Shown: one piece after another, positions 37,201-44,936 of the stretch
How the letters are laid out: each line of letters opens with the position of its first letter
Position numbering within the stretch: the stretch's first letter is position 1
Origin: a bacterium
Lineage (GTDB): Bacteria; Hinthialibacterota; Hinthialibacteria; OLB16
Length of the DNA stretch: 64,000 nt
Assembly (NCBI GenBank): GCA_022072055.1
Contig: JAJVIK010000013.1
Coordinates: 186,001 to 250,000, forward strand
Direction: 5' to 3'
The notes under the pieces: model-generated
Databases searched by the model: none
The model's input: only the letters and a program-made list of their open reading frames with translations
What the model was told of the DNA's origin: nothing
Translations under genes and position numbers: made by a program

Positions 37201-40200
37201 CACTTCCTCCTTCTTGAGTGAAAGCGCCGGTGTTGTTCTGGAATGTGCATGTGTTGTAATAGAAGGACCAGCCGACAGAATTCTGCGCGACCCGGTCCCC
37301 ATTGGAAAACACACAAGACAAGAAATAGCCATTCTGTGGATGCACCACGGGATTATAATATGTGCCGGTCACGTACAATCCGAAGGCGTTGGCGTAATCC
37401 AGCGTGGCAAGCTCGATATTCCCACGGTCGAAATTGCAGTACCACACACTCAGGTTGTCGCCTCGGATCACTCCATACCCGGCGGATGTGAAGGCCCCGG
37501 GAAAAAGGCTTTCCAGGCTCGCCCAATCCCCGCTGGCGAGGGCAAGGCCGGCCTGATCACCGGAAAGGTCCGCGGCTCCCCGGATTGTGCACGATTCCAA
37601 CCGAACATTGTCGGCCATGACCAGAACCGCCGAGCCATGACCGAATGGCGTGTTGGCCGGTCCGTCATTCTCGAGGGTGAGACCGAGGAGTTGCGTTCCG
37701 TTCCCCTCGATGATCATACCATAGTGATCCGGCGCTCCAGCGGCGCCCAAGAGGTTGAAGAGGATCCCGATCAGACCCCGGTTTCCGGTGTTGTTCGCGG
37801 CGCGGATCACCGGAGTCTGCCCATATTGCGCCCGAATTGTGAGATTGGTCTTGGTGGGGGGAATGTACAGGTCCTCCACATAGGTCGCGCTGTCGAGGAT
37901 GACAATCTCGCATCCGGACTGCGTGGAGTTGATCGCGTCCTGCAATCCGACGCCACCGGAGACATACGTCGTGCACCCATAGGTCCAGTTGAACAAGTCC
38001 ACTCTCCCAAGGTCGGCCCCCGATGATCCGCTCCCGTCCTTCTCGTAGCGCCATTCCAAACTGTGCGGACCACTCGACACCTGGGTGGAAAAAAACGCCC
38101 AATCCGTCGAGCCGGAGAGCTGCTCGACAGGGAAACCATCCACGAGGAAGGTCAGGAAATCATGGTTCGCCTCGGAGGAGACTTTCCAATAGAAGCTCGC
38201 CGTTCCGGGACCGTGGACGGTCGTGGCAAGTGTGGACCAGCCATTGTCTCCAATCGGACCGCTCTGAGCTCCGTCAAAGCCATCCACGCTGATGTTTCCG
38301 GTTGGGTCATAGCTCGCGGACGCAAGCCCGGTCCATGCGGCGTCGCCATAGCTCCAGATTGGGGTGGAATAACTGTCCACCGCCTCGTCGAGAGACACCG
38401 AATAATAGGGCGGTGGGCAGCTCTCGCAAACCGGGACATGGAACAGTCGCGCCACCGTGGAGAGCGCGGGGAGCTTGGGCTGCCCGCCGCAGTCCGGCTC
38501 ACTGACAGTCGAAACGCCGTTTTCGGACAGCCAGACCACACAGAGCGTGTTGTCATGCAGCGCCACCTTGATGGTCGCGCTGGAATTGGAGAACGCGCTA
38601 TACGCGATATCCATGTCGGGGGAAGGAATCGAGGAGGGATAGAAGGTGCTTGTCGCTGGGGTTCCATCCTGATTAAACACACGAACGACCGGAGCACCGC
38701 CGTCCCCGACACCTTCGCGCCAAGCCAAAGCGAAGTCGCCTTCGGGCGTGGCGTAAACGTCCATCGTGTTCGCCGAAATCTGGTCCAAGGTCGCCACCGA
38801 GTCCTCATAGCCGGCGATCACCGGCAGGGGTGTCACCGTCTGAAGGTTGTCCACTCGGAAGCGAAGGACACAGGGGCGGAGAACTCCGCCGACTTGTGGG
38901 CGGTAGAGCGCGGTCATATAAATGGTGTCGTTCGAGCATGAAAGCGTGTTTGTCGATGAGATACTGAGCGTTCCGTCGTTTGGATACGGCAGCAACCCCG
39001 AGTAAACAATCAACGCGTTGTAATTGAAGATCTGGGCGATCCGAGTTCCATCGTTACGGAAGACAGCCAGCGTGCCGCCGAAAAAGGAGCTCCGAACGGC
39101 GAAGAAGCCCTCCCCGGCGTCAACGCCCTGATAAGCGATACTATCCGTGGTCAGACCCGTTGCCGGATCGACGATCGTGGGGGTGGTGCTGACAACAAAG
39201 TTGGAAGCGTCCGGCGTGGTGATCGTGTGGACATTGCAGCGGTGCGTGCTGTTATTCAAATTCGGGACGATGCCATGGTCCCGAAAATACTCCACGACGC
39301 CCACATCCGTGATCAGGCCGCCGCTTCGGCTGCGGTCGACAAGGCTATAAAGTGTGTTTCCGTCGGACAGAATCGAGACGCCATTGATTCGGCTTGAGTG
39401 GAAGTCCGCGGGAAAGTAGGGGAGCTCCGTGTGAGAGACAGTTGAGGGGATATTGCGGCCCGCGGTCAGGTTACTGATTTTGTTTCCATACCGGTCGAAG
39501 CGCTGGAATATTCCGTGATCCAGAGTAACAGGGGGTATGCCGGACTGAATGTAGTCGAACGCCGCCAGTGTGTTCGGAAAGGCGTATCCGGGGTCGTTAT
39601 TGTAGTGTTGTCCCACGACGTATTGGCCGGTGTCCGGATCGGAATCGACATGGGTGTTCCACCCGAACCCCGTGTTAATTCCATAGAAGGAGGCCGCGGC
39701 CCCCTGCATATCCACCACCGCCCCAAGATCGTCGATATAGACATTGCTCTTGGGTCTCACAATTCCTTGCGGGGAAATAGTCGCCTTGGCCGGACCGCAG
39801 GAGGGCTCTTCCGCGATCCCGAAGAGGATGAACTCTTGTTGCAGGGTCCCAGGGTCGGGACCGAGCGGTGCCACATCGAAGTTGCGGAAGCCGTTATCGA
39901 GCGGCAGGAAGTCCGGCCAGACATCAAAATTCTCAGACAGGGGACTCGCACCAGCGCAGGCCGGATTCAAGAGCGGGTAGGAGAACGGATCGCAGGTCGA
40001 GGTGGGAGTGGGCGTTGGAGATGGAACTGTAGGCGTGATGGTCGGGGTGTTCGTGGGGGTTAGAGCCAGGCCGGAAAAGCCAACCGCGCCGAGCTGCCCA
40101 CCGCTAGCTCCGGCGCTTGCCAGGGTCGCGTTGTGATACAAGAAGCCCGCCGGATCGCACAGGGATGGGTCCTCATAGGCGGGGTCCTCGTGCAGGTTGT

Positions 40201-43200
40201 TGGCAATCACTCCGGACCAGGCGCCGGGAGTGACTTCGGTCCATCCGGCCTGTACGAACAGGTCGTTGTATTGAATGTCCACGGTCGATCCGGGAACCGT
40301 GCTCGGGTTCAACAATCTAACCGGCTCGTTGGCCACGATGATGGTGTCGCTAATGAGGATCGAACCAGGCGGCTTGGGAGGATCGTACGCCCCGGACCCG
40401 GTGGCGATTCCGACTCCGAGCGGGTTGTGGAGGTCGCAATTCTCGAGCCTCAGCGAGGTCGGGCGGGTGAGAGAGGGCGAGATCAGTGGATTGAAGAAAT
40501 CATTATCGTAGTTCTCCGGCGTGTATCGGATGCATGTGGAATCCGGACCCATGCTCCGGTTCGAGAGAATACAGTGCTGAAGGACTGCGTTGCCCTCATC
40601 CACCCGAACAAGTTGCGAACCGCCGCCGCAGAAAGTGCAGTTGACCGCCGTGATGTCGGCGACACTCCCACCGTAGCCCAGGTCCGCCTCGGCGGAGAGG
40701 AGCGCCCCGCCGGTGTCATTCGCGCGGCTGAAGCTGCACTCCCAGAAGACCGCGCTTCCGCCTTCCTGACTGACCGTCCCTTGGTTATCATGAAAGGCGC
40801 AATTGTAATAAAGGAAGTTTTCTCCCACGGAGTTCTCGACCACCCAGTTTCCGTTGGTGAAGGTGCAATTGATGAAGGTTCCATCTTGGGGTTGCACCAA
40901 GGGATTGTAGAATCCGAGGAGGATGCCGAGGATGTTGGCGTAGTCGATGGAGGCCAGTTCAATCTTGCCCCTATCGAATAGGCAGTCCACGACCGTAAGA
41001 TTATCACACCTCACCTGAGTGTAACCGGCTGAAGCGAAGGGAGTTGAAGCAAGCGCGCGCGCCTCAAAGGCGGCCCAGTCTCCCGAGACGATCGCCAAAC
41101 CCGCCTCATCCCCGCCAACAGGGTTGCCGCGAATGGTGCAGGACTGGATCGACACGTTGTCGGCGTATAGTGATATAGCGCTGCTGAACCCGAAAACCGA
41201 GTTCCCCGGGCCGTCGTTTTCAATGGTTAGTCCCTGGAGGGCGGTTGCATCCCCTTCAACGATCACGCCCAAGTGGTCCTGGGCATTGGGGACACCCAGC
41301 ATGGCATATGATAGACCAGGCAATCCGCGATTGTAGCCTGTGTTCGCCGCCTTGATGACCGGGGTTTGCCCCGCCGCGGCGCGGATGGTCAAGAATGGTT
41401 TCGAGGGTGGAATGTAGATGTCCTCAATGTAGGTGAGGCTGTCTTGAATCTCGATAATGCATCCGGGTTGAGCGGAGTTGATGGCGGCCTGAAGGCCGGA
41501 ACCTCCCGACACGAAGATCGGATTGGGGCAGGAGGGGTTGGGTGTCCGGGAAGGCGTGGGTGTGGGAGGCGTGGGGGAGTTTGTGGGGGTCGGACTCGGA
41601 TACGTCGGGGTGGATGTCGGACTGGGTGGCAGCGGCACATTCGGAACTTGCAGTACGGTCGCGATGTTGTCATTGATTTCCAATCCGAGGACCGGCGCCG
41701 GATTCAAGACCCGAGCAGTGACAAGGAGGCGACCCGAGACCATGGAACAGGACGGGTTCCGGGCATTGAATCCTGTAACGACACTCGGACCCGGCTCACT
41801 TCCCTGGAAGACTAAGAAAATACCCGTGACCGGATCGAGGTTGCTGTCGTAGAACCGACCCAGAATCTGAGGACTCCCTGTCAGACTGTATTCCATCCAG
41901 CAGACAAAAACATTGTCATCCTTGTCCGAACACACATTCACCCGATCGGGCGCCGCAACAATTCCATCCGTGACATAGGCTTCCTTGACAGTGGTTCGAT
42001 CACTCGCCCTGATCTTGGTGATGTAGACGCCGCCGGTTGGATTCCCCAGGAAATCAACGCCCCTTCCGGCCAGGTAGATGAAGCTGCTTTGGATATCGGA
42101 ATCGATTCGCGACGCAGTTCCGCTGGTGGAATTGATAGACGTCGTTGTTCCCCCGTATGGAGGAAGCGGATCGAGTGACGATGTTCGGATGATCGCTTCC
42201 CAAGTCCCGAGTGGATTCCCTGAATTGTCCCAGAACCCAATCGTTCGATTCCCCGCGGCGCTAAGGGCCCCGGAATCAGGGCGCACCGCGAAGCCACCAT
42301 TATACGCGGCGACATTGGACCAGATGCTAGTGCTTGCCGTTGGGTCCACTCCCTGGTTCGCGTTGAACGGGCCAAAGATGACTTCTCCCTGGGTCGGTGA
42401 CCCATCCTGCCCGTCCACAACCGTCGCGGCAGCGGCGCGAAGGCCAATCGGGTTCAGATTCCCCGAGCGGTCATCGGTGACCACCACAAAGTTGCCGTTG
42501 GAAAGCCCCCGTATTTCCCCACCAAACCGGATCTGACTATTCTGGACGCCTTGTGTGAACTGGCCGTAAGTCGGATCGATCAATCGATTCAATGGAGCGG
42601 GAACTCCGGAGGCCTTGTTAAAGAGCTGGACGGAAGCAACCTGGGCTATGTAAACGAATCCGCTTCCATAACTTGGGAAAAGGCTCGGGAAAGCCCAGGG
42701 AGTGCATTCGTTCCCCAGGAGATACTTGGTCCCTCCTTCCCGCTTGTCCCCGGCAATGCGTGGGGGGTTCCCGTCAACGCGCGCGATGTCGTTATTGTCG
42801 GTCCATGGGGTACTGGATTCCGTGAAGAAACCGTCGGTTTCGAGGACTGAGCCATCCGTGTTAAAGAACGCAACCACGGCGCGCTCGGTGATCCCCACGA
42901 GGTCCCCTTCCGCCTCGGTGTTTGCCGCCAGTGCAAGAGTTCCGTCACCAAACGCGGTCGTGTACGGCTCCCAATTGCTCAAGTTGGTCACTGAGTTCTT
43001 GAATGGAAGGATGTCCGCCATCAGCAGGTTGACACCCGCAGTTTGTGGGTTGGGGTAAATGAGGAAGTCAATGGTTGCGGTGGGCTGCGGTGTTGGCTGC
43101 GTCTCGGTCGGTGATGGCGTCGGATGGGTGGGCGTCACCGTTTCGGTTAGCGCTGGTCCGCTGAAGCCGGATGCGCCAAGCTGGCCGCCGGAAGAATCGG

Positions 43201-44683
43201 CGGTCGCCAAATTCACGTTGTGATAAAGGAAGCCCGCCGGGTCACATAAAGACGTGTTGTCGTAGAGGGGGTTTGCGTTCAAGTTGTTCCCCACAGTGAC
43301 ATTCCAGCTCCCCAGCGGGTTGCTGATCTGAGTTCCCCCTGTGAAGAGGTCGTTGTATTGGATAACCGCTGTCGGGACAGAGGGGCCGGTTACGCTGGCG
43401 AAGGCCACCGGCTCGGCGCAAGCCAGAATTGAGTTCATGAGGCTGAGGCTCCCTGGCGGCTCGCCCACCCCAGGAAGGTCGTTTGCGTAAACCCCGCGCC
43501 CATCAGGGCTGAAGAAATCACAATGATCGATGGTCAGGCGAGTCTCCGCGGGCATCCCGATCAGAGTGAAATCGGAGTCGATGTCTCCGGGTGAATACTG
43601 AATTCCCGCGACGACGGATGGGGATGTGGCGGTCACATTGAAGATGCACTCGCTGAAGGTGGCGATTCCCTCGCTGACACGCACCAAGCGTCCCTCGCTC
43701 GATCCGCCGCAAAAAACGCAGCGGTTGCAGTCGACCGTTGCGAGGCCGCCGCCGAAACCGAGGTTGGCCTCGATATCCATGAGGTTCTGTTGCGAGCTCC
43801 GCTCAAATCGACAGTCAGTGAAGGTGTGGTTTCCCCCCGCGCAGCGAAACCCATCACGGGCATCGTGGAAGGAACAGGCGTTGAAGATGTAATTCCCAAC
43901 AGCGTCCTCCGCGAGATCGTTCCCTCGCTCAAATTGCGCGTTGGTGAACGTGCCGGAAGGATGTACTACTGGGACAGGAGGCACATTTCCAGTCACGAGT
44001 ATCCCTATAGCGAACGCGAAATCCATTGTCTGGAGCAAGTCATCACCATTTCGCAATGTGGAATCAGTTACGGAAAGGTCTAGGGATGTCCTGGGCGCGG
44101 AGTATCCGAGGGCGGTGATTGCATTTCCGACAAATGGATCAAGCCAAGCGTAGGACCCCGTGATAACAAGGATACATTGCCCCGCTTGGTTGTCTGGATT
44201 GGCCTCCAGAATACAGTTCTCAATCGTGCAGCTGTCCCCCATTACGGTCATCGTCGCTCCTTCGCCCAGAGCGGGATTCCCGGTCGAGGTGTAGTTTCGG
44301 ATAGTGAGATTCCTGAACGTTGTCCCTGCCCCCTCCACGATGATTCCGTGATGGTCCGGCAAGTTGCCGATGCCGAAGGCTGTGTAGATCAGGCCAAGCA
44401 GACCCCGCGTTGTGGGATTGGTGGGGACCGTATTCGCCGCCTCGATGGTCACTTGCGCGCCGGAGACCGGCTGGATTGTCAGGTTGTTCTTGGAATTGAG
44501 ACTGCTGCCCGGAATCCAGAGGTCCTCGACATAGGTCCCCGCGGCGATCTCAATGGTGTCGCCACTGGCAGCGCCATTGATGGCCGCTTGAATCGTGGGA
44601 TAGCCGGCGGGAACCAGGAGGGTCGCCCCCTGGGCCCCCAGCGAGATGGAAAAAACAAGGATCGGAAAGGCGAGTTTGCGCAT
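28277..44683 (-). CDS. 5468-aa mosaic surface protein (four beta-helices, FG-GAP, PQQ propeller, cohesins)
   Basis: Start ATG 44683 is chosen because AAGGAG precedes it by 6 nt and a signal peptide (MRKLAFPILVFSISLGAQG) follows; the open frame runs further upstream without support. Approximate order by residue: beta-helix 1 (20-530); unknown beta-rich part (535-1010); beta-helix 2 (1054-1534); beta-rich part (1560-2090); jelly-roll-like module (2094-2231); beta-helix 3 (2234-2721); jelly-roll-like module (2724-2861); about seven FG-GAP/integrin-type repeats (2864-3331; GVGDVNGDGFDDFLIGA); jelly-roll-like module (3477-3612); beta-helix 4 (3622-4107); PQQ-type propeller (4111-4491; ALDAGSGNVNWSF); cohesin-like (4492-4627); six PEGA-like repeats (4629-5083); regulatory-like and dockerin-like segments (about 5090-5207; AADVNRSNTVTAFDASQILR); cohesin-like (5274-5396); and a C-terminal helix. 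FG-GAP loops suggest calcium binding. It is first in an operon with the 996-aa gene and carries an ECF-type promoter. Confidence 0.88.
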   Translation of the reverse strand: MRKLAFPILVFSISLGAQGATLLVPAGYPTIQAAINGAASGDTIEIAAGTYVEDLWIPGSSLNSKNNLTIQPVSGAQVTIEAANTVPTNPTTRGLLGLIYTAFGIGNLPDHHGIIVEGAGTTFRNLTIRNYTSTGNPALGEGATMTVMGDSCTIENCILEANPDNQAGQCILVITGSYAWLDPFVGNAITALGYSAPRTSLDLSVTDSTLRNGDDLLQTMDFAFAIGILVTGNVPPVPVVHPSGTFTNAQFERGNDLAEDAVGNYIFNACSFHDARDGFRCAGGNHTFTDCRFERSSQQNLMDIEANLGFGGGLATVDCNRCVFCGGSSEGRLVRVSEGIATFSECIFNVTATSPSVVAGIQYSPGDIDSDFTLIGMPAETRLTIDHCDFFSPDGRGVYANDLPGVGEPPGSLSLMNSILACAEPVAFASVTGPSVPTAVIQYNDLFTGGTQISNPLGSWNVTVGNNLNANPLYDNTSLCDPAGFLYHNVNLATADSSGGQLGASGFSGPALTETVTPTHPTPSPTETQPTPQPTATIDFLIYPNPQTAGVNLLMADILPFKNSVTNLSNWEPYTTAFGDGTLALAANTEAEGDLVGITERAVVAFFNTDGSVLETDGFFTESSTPWTDNNDIARVDGNPPRIAGDKREGGTKYLLGNECTPWAFPSLFPSYGSGFVYIAQVASVQLFNKASGVPAPLNRLIDPTYGQFTQGVQNSQIRFGGEIRGLSNGNFVVVTDDRSGNLNPIGLRAAAATVVDGQDGSPTQGEVIFGPFNANQGVDPTASTSIWSNVAAYNGGFAVRPDSGALSAAGNRTIGFWDNSGNPLGTWEAIIRTSSLDPLPPYGGTTTSINSTSGTASRIDSDIQSSFIYLAGRGVDFLGNPTGGVYITKIRASDRTTVKEAYVTDGIVAAPDRVNVCSDKDDNVFVCWMEYSLTGSPQILGRFYDSNLDPVTGIFLVFQGSEPGPSVVTGFNARNPSCSMVSGRLLVTARVLNPAPVLGLEINDNIATVLQVPNVPLPPSPTSTPTYPSPTPTNSPTPPTPTPSRTPNPSCPNPIFVSGGSGLQAAINSAQPGCIIEIQDSLTYIEDIYIPPSKPFLTIRAAAGQTPVIKAANTGYNRGLPGLSYAMLGVPNAQDHLGVIVEGDATALQGLTIENDGPGNSVFGFSSAISLYADNVSIQSCTIRGNPVGGDEAGLAIVSGDWAAFEARALASTPFASAGYTQVRCDNLTVVDCLFDRGKIELASIDYANILGILLGFYNPLVQPQDGTFINCTFTNGNWVVENSVGENFLYYNCAFHDNQGTVSQEGGSAVFWECSFSRANDTGGALLSAEADLGYGGSVADITAVNCTFCGGGSQLVRVDEGNAVLQHCILSNRSMGPDSTCIRYTPENYDNDFFNPLISPSLTRPTSLRLENCDLHNPLGVGIATGSGAYDPPKPPGSILISDTIIVANEPVRLLNPSTVPGSTVDIQYNDLFVQAGWTEVTPGAWSGVIANNLHEDPAYEDPSLCDPAGFLYHNATLASAGASGGQLGAVGFSGLALTPTNTPTITPTVPSPTPTPTSTCDPFSYPLLNPACAGASPLSENFDVWPDFLPLDNGFRNFDVAPLGPDPGTLQQEFILFGIAEEPSCGPAKATISPQGIVRPKSNVYIDDLGAVVDMQGAAASFYGINTGFGWNTHVDSDPDTGQYVVGQHYNNDPGYAFPNTLAAFDYIQSGIPPVTLDHGIFQRFDRYGNKISNLTAGRNIPSTVSHTELPYFPADFHSSRINGVSILSDGNTLYSLVDRSRSGGLITDVGVVEYFRDHGIVPNLNNSTHRCNVHTITTPDASNFVVSTTPTIVDPATGLTTDSIAYQGVDAGEGFFAVRSSFFGGTLAVFRNDGTRIAQIFNYNALIVYSGLLPYPNDGTLSISSTNTLSCSNDTIYMTALYRPQVGGVLRPCVLRFRVDNLQTVTPLPVIAGYEDSVATLDQISANTMDVYATPEGDFALAWREGVGDGGAPVVRVFNQDGTPATSTFYPSSIPSPDMDIAYSAFSNSSATIKVALHDNTLCVVWLSENGVSTVSEPDCGGQPKLPALSTVARLFHVPVCESCPPPYYSVSLDEAVDSYSTPIWSYGDAAWTGLASASYDPTGNISVDGFDGAQSGPIGDNGWSTLATTVHGPGTASFYWKVSSEANHDFLTFLVDGFPVEQLSGSTDWAFFSTQVSSGPHSLEWRYEKDGSGSSGADLGRVDLFNWTYGCTTYVSGGVGLQDAINSTQSGCEIVILDSATYVEDLYIPPTKTNLTIRAQYGQTPVIRAANNTGNRGLIGILFNLLGAAGAPDHYGMIIEGNGTQLLGLTLENDGPANTPFGHGSAVLVMADNVRLESCTIRGAADLSGDQAGLALASGDWASLESLFPGAFTSAGYGVIRGDNLSVWYCNFDRGNIELATLDYANAFGLYVTGTYYNPVVHPQNGYFLSCVFSNGDRVAQNSVGWSFYYNTCTFQNNTGAFTQEGGSAQFFNCDFRDNLSSTRPLVNMEADLWFGGGVSDVLFHYCRFCGAGGSEFVRVEEGNADFQYCIFSSASTDPAYSCVRYNPQRFDGDFFSAPFPVDSVRPSSVRFDHCDVYNPMGIGLVTDAEPFDSPNPTGAIWIRNTILVAHEGVKALHTSVVPGSLLTIEDSDLWTTGAQVTNMAWPSVLSGNLSEDPLYQSPGPCDPAAYSHGNFALVSRLLGGAGSVGYRDLIVPLEQALDNTDLVWETGGSASWVGIGETSFNPGGETSFDGYDAARSGTLWDNETSFFQTFVNGPGMLNFEWRVSSELNHDVLSFLVDNAEYTQISGITGWQHVSVPIGEGFHALQWRYSKDSSGSDGLDLGRVDRVVWAPENHIPLSTADSSFLGEYQWGHSGSTVAGLGDVNGDEYDDFLIGAPGVTPVGKTYLIFGNESEFGSNNYLWYSPASFVGEYISPYWRVNEVAGVGDVNGDGLNDFLIGARTPNHSNQIEVKAFLFHGDETDFGPDQPLSRADASFISPQISDIYPYTSPKFHVTGAGDVNADGFDDFLIGVGGNDEAGLNTGKVFLFFGNETDFSADTPLSDADASYSGESPFDELSSVAGVGDVNGDGFDDFLLGAFRNDTGGTGSGKSYLFLGNETDFGPNRSVTTADASFVGEYSADYSGFSVAGVGDMNGDGLDDFLIGAPRNNYGASGPYPGKIYLLFGRSSANWGQNFSLANADASFIGSQYASHLGDVVTGGMDVDGDGYDDLLIRGNKDFDSSYVYLIRGGIGPWIGIQTVESRADIVYQNELPNDAAGASLSALPDVDGDGFGDFLVGAPYNSQGNYDAGKTYLVHGRPGAISATYVRRQPGGNPIPEDFSSVRLSIDYAGGSSSIDVATLNRALPPNPPSPNQGTTLPMEWVIETDRLGPWTATVTFEYTNGELGGASESHLVVHQSPNGAPGSWQVAGISQARDPNRNVIRVQGIDSFSHFTIVDISTGGSAPMVSLPEALDNYDLTWITGGDAPWFGVGETTFNPNGETSFDGFDAARSGLIHDNETSFLSTEVVGPGTAGFYWRLSSETPFDTLEFYVDDTLQGQFSGEIPWHPASIEVPSGPHTLKAVYSKNGSGSSGEDAARIDLASWTPGPPPPVSCPIYVSGGAGLQAAINAATSGCLIEIVDSLTYAEDLYIPPSKTNLTIRAATGETPTIRAANTTGGRGLVDLWFQLVGASGAPDHAGMIVEGNGATLRGLTFENDGPVNTVYNWNSAILVMADHVTLEGCTIRGSTFTPGDRVGLLVASGDWTNLETVTGPIFSSAGYGIVRCDHLTMSECTLDRGGIGLATVDYANALGLLLTGQTYYNPVVHPQDGSFTNCDFIGMNFAAQNAVGKGFVYQNCNILENDASFQQEGGSASFSDCRFSRSFIGQELFAVQADLGYGGGVADITCTNCVFCGGRMEMVEVTTANAIFSGCVFTNEATESVLPCILYNPEEFGPEFYTLPAPFEGARPTSLLVDHCDFHIPNSIAIGTNSGPYNPPHPPSSLQVTNSVIVSDRPISIINSTFVPGTTLDIQYNDLFTTGTQVVNTSGWPGTIANNLNVDPYFVDPNRCEQDGFLYANPSLGNAASDGGPIGSQGRWPIGGLAETDQPMLGRSPQHTGFTDRVGPEIEPEILWEAAPGLAQAAFATQAILDGSGNIYVNYGNVDSAPAPRQENFISFDSSGLERWRFGPISDVLRFGLSTAALNLGGQVVAAFRDDYARSFASATGTLSWETPVQGSLSPPAVDRFGFIYVSGAKLDPLDGSILWQFPGGTNSAMALSLDQRTVYFGQSATLYALDAGSGNVNWSFSPSPAARFGYGAPVVGADGTVYLSERTTGDFFAFEDNGYSVVVKWVFPTNHPGDSPRRSGLDQDTVYLGTVGSDVVLHAIGLDGVPKWSREFPSGTYVGDPCITDAAVYVTVDSEGGLYALDRDDGSLLWRRQVSPPGASFSEGVTLADNGVLYVGTNGTLANPDQAVLVALQASSTPCLAVTLPEALSYPRGNQVTIPVEVGPVSDLSAITGLEVRFDPTILSLPSEDRLAPSSLLPDDWLIFANASEPGVVLVSGTGITPASGSGTLLTLTFDIVGNPGLCAPIFLSVGSFEDSNGASICTNTNDGWFCVTSEGTVTVEVEPDAGSWTLTGPEGFAPRAGSGDQTFSNAPVGMYMVTFDPLPGYITPPPASGELSSLGVLILSGSYTPTGSVSVEVEPDSATWTLTGPNGFAPYMGAGDETLPNAPIGVYQLVFDPLPNHLTPPSATGELVAFGSLILSGTYTPTGTVNVEVEPNSATWTLTGPVGFAPYSGSGDVSVPDAPVGNYSVAFDPLPGYLTPTSANGSLAPFGSLILSGTYTPTGVVSVQVEPDAATWTLTGPAGFSPQSSSGDQSFSDVPEGIYSLTFDPLPGYITPPLATGELAAFGSLILSGTYTPTGAVTVEVDPDSATWTLTGPAGFTPQAGAGDQTLPGVPVGIYTATFDPLPEYITPPSASGELTAFGALILSGTYTPTGTITVDVDPDVATWTLTGPTLFGSHSGAGDETIDDAPVGDYQVVFHAVSDYITPTSDSGALAASETLAFSGIYTPLLDISGRVAYCHDLASKPVPDATLELSPGWSERTDSTGLYAFESLPAGVSYMVTATRAIQPGDVAIPSITAFDASLILRHTVGLVVLNACQLNAADVNRSNTVTAFDASQILRFTVGLIPAPFVWLIEPPSRSYNPLLSDQFNQDYSAVLTGDVNGSWIYTGGAKSLEDSVSLKANSLEAPEAELSLGEHAGERGAHVIVELQATVDQLQAFTDLRITFDPAVLTVQGPSGATLAAPLEGWTLLSNAGEDPGLIRLSASGSAPVSASGAIVEILMEVIGAPGATSPLSLVGGAIENASGELLVASFQDGSFTVLGPSETPVPDATPSSENTPILTPSPTFAEARTFDAASLLELIRAVADKEVTGETARNLFEFADRWMEPTR
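29432..30796 (-). repeat. Six tandem about 225-bp PEGA-like repeats
   Basis: Each unit encodes roughly 74 residues of the form V-E-V-E-P-D-x-A-T-W-T-L-T-G-P ... FDPLPGYITPP ... LILSGTYTPTG. Five units are close copies; the last (downstream) one has drifted. Confidence 0.85.
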
Positions 44684-44936
44684 GGTGAGCTCCTTGTACA
44701 GCCGGCCCCAGCGCGGGGAACAAACCTCCCCCGCATGTTTAGTGGATACGAGGGCAATGGAAAAAAGGTTACAGAAACTTCTTCCAGGAACGGGGAGGCG
44801 AAAAAGTGCCTGAAAAAGGGGTATCCGAGGGGTCATGCGGCCTAGCGAGCCTCGATTTTTTTCTAGCGCGCCGCCCTTGAAATGGTGTATACTCCCCCTT
44901 GCTTGCGTTGTCCCCTGAGATGGTGGGAGGCTCCAA
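44684..44936. other. Divergent regulatory region between the 5468-aa gene and the sigma factor gene
   Basis: 253 bp. The reverse-strand ECF-type promoter of the 5468-aa gene is at 44745-44773. Towards the sigma gene there is TATACT (44888-44893) without a convincing -35 box, and the 15-nt-spaced TGTAACC element is absent, so the sigma gene seems to use another promoter. CGAGG (44826-44830) and CCTCG (44850-44854) followed by ATTTTTTT form a weak terminator- or attenuator-like hairpin upstream of it on the forward strand. Confidence 0.5.
44745..44773 (-). promoter_or_regulatory. ECF-type promoter, site A (5468-aa gene)
   Basis: On the reverse strand TGTAACCTTT (44773-44764), 15 nt, then TATC within CGTATC (44748-44745). 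Transcription would start about 55 nt before the ATG. The same element with the same 15-nt gap occurs at sites B and C. Confidence 0.72.

Noticed and set aside
44826-44862. Firm terminator upstream of the sigma gene
   Set aside because: The T-run is good but the stem is only 5 bp with a 19-nt loop, and no gene ends on that strand. Mentioned only within the regulatory region.
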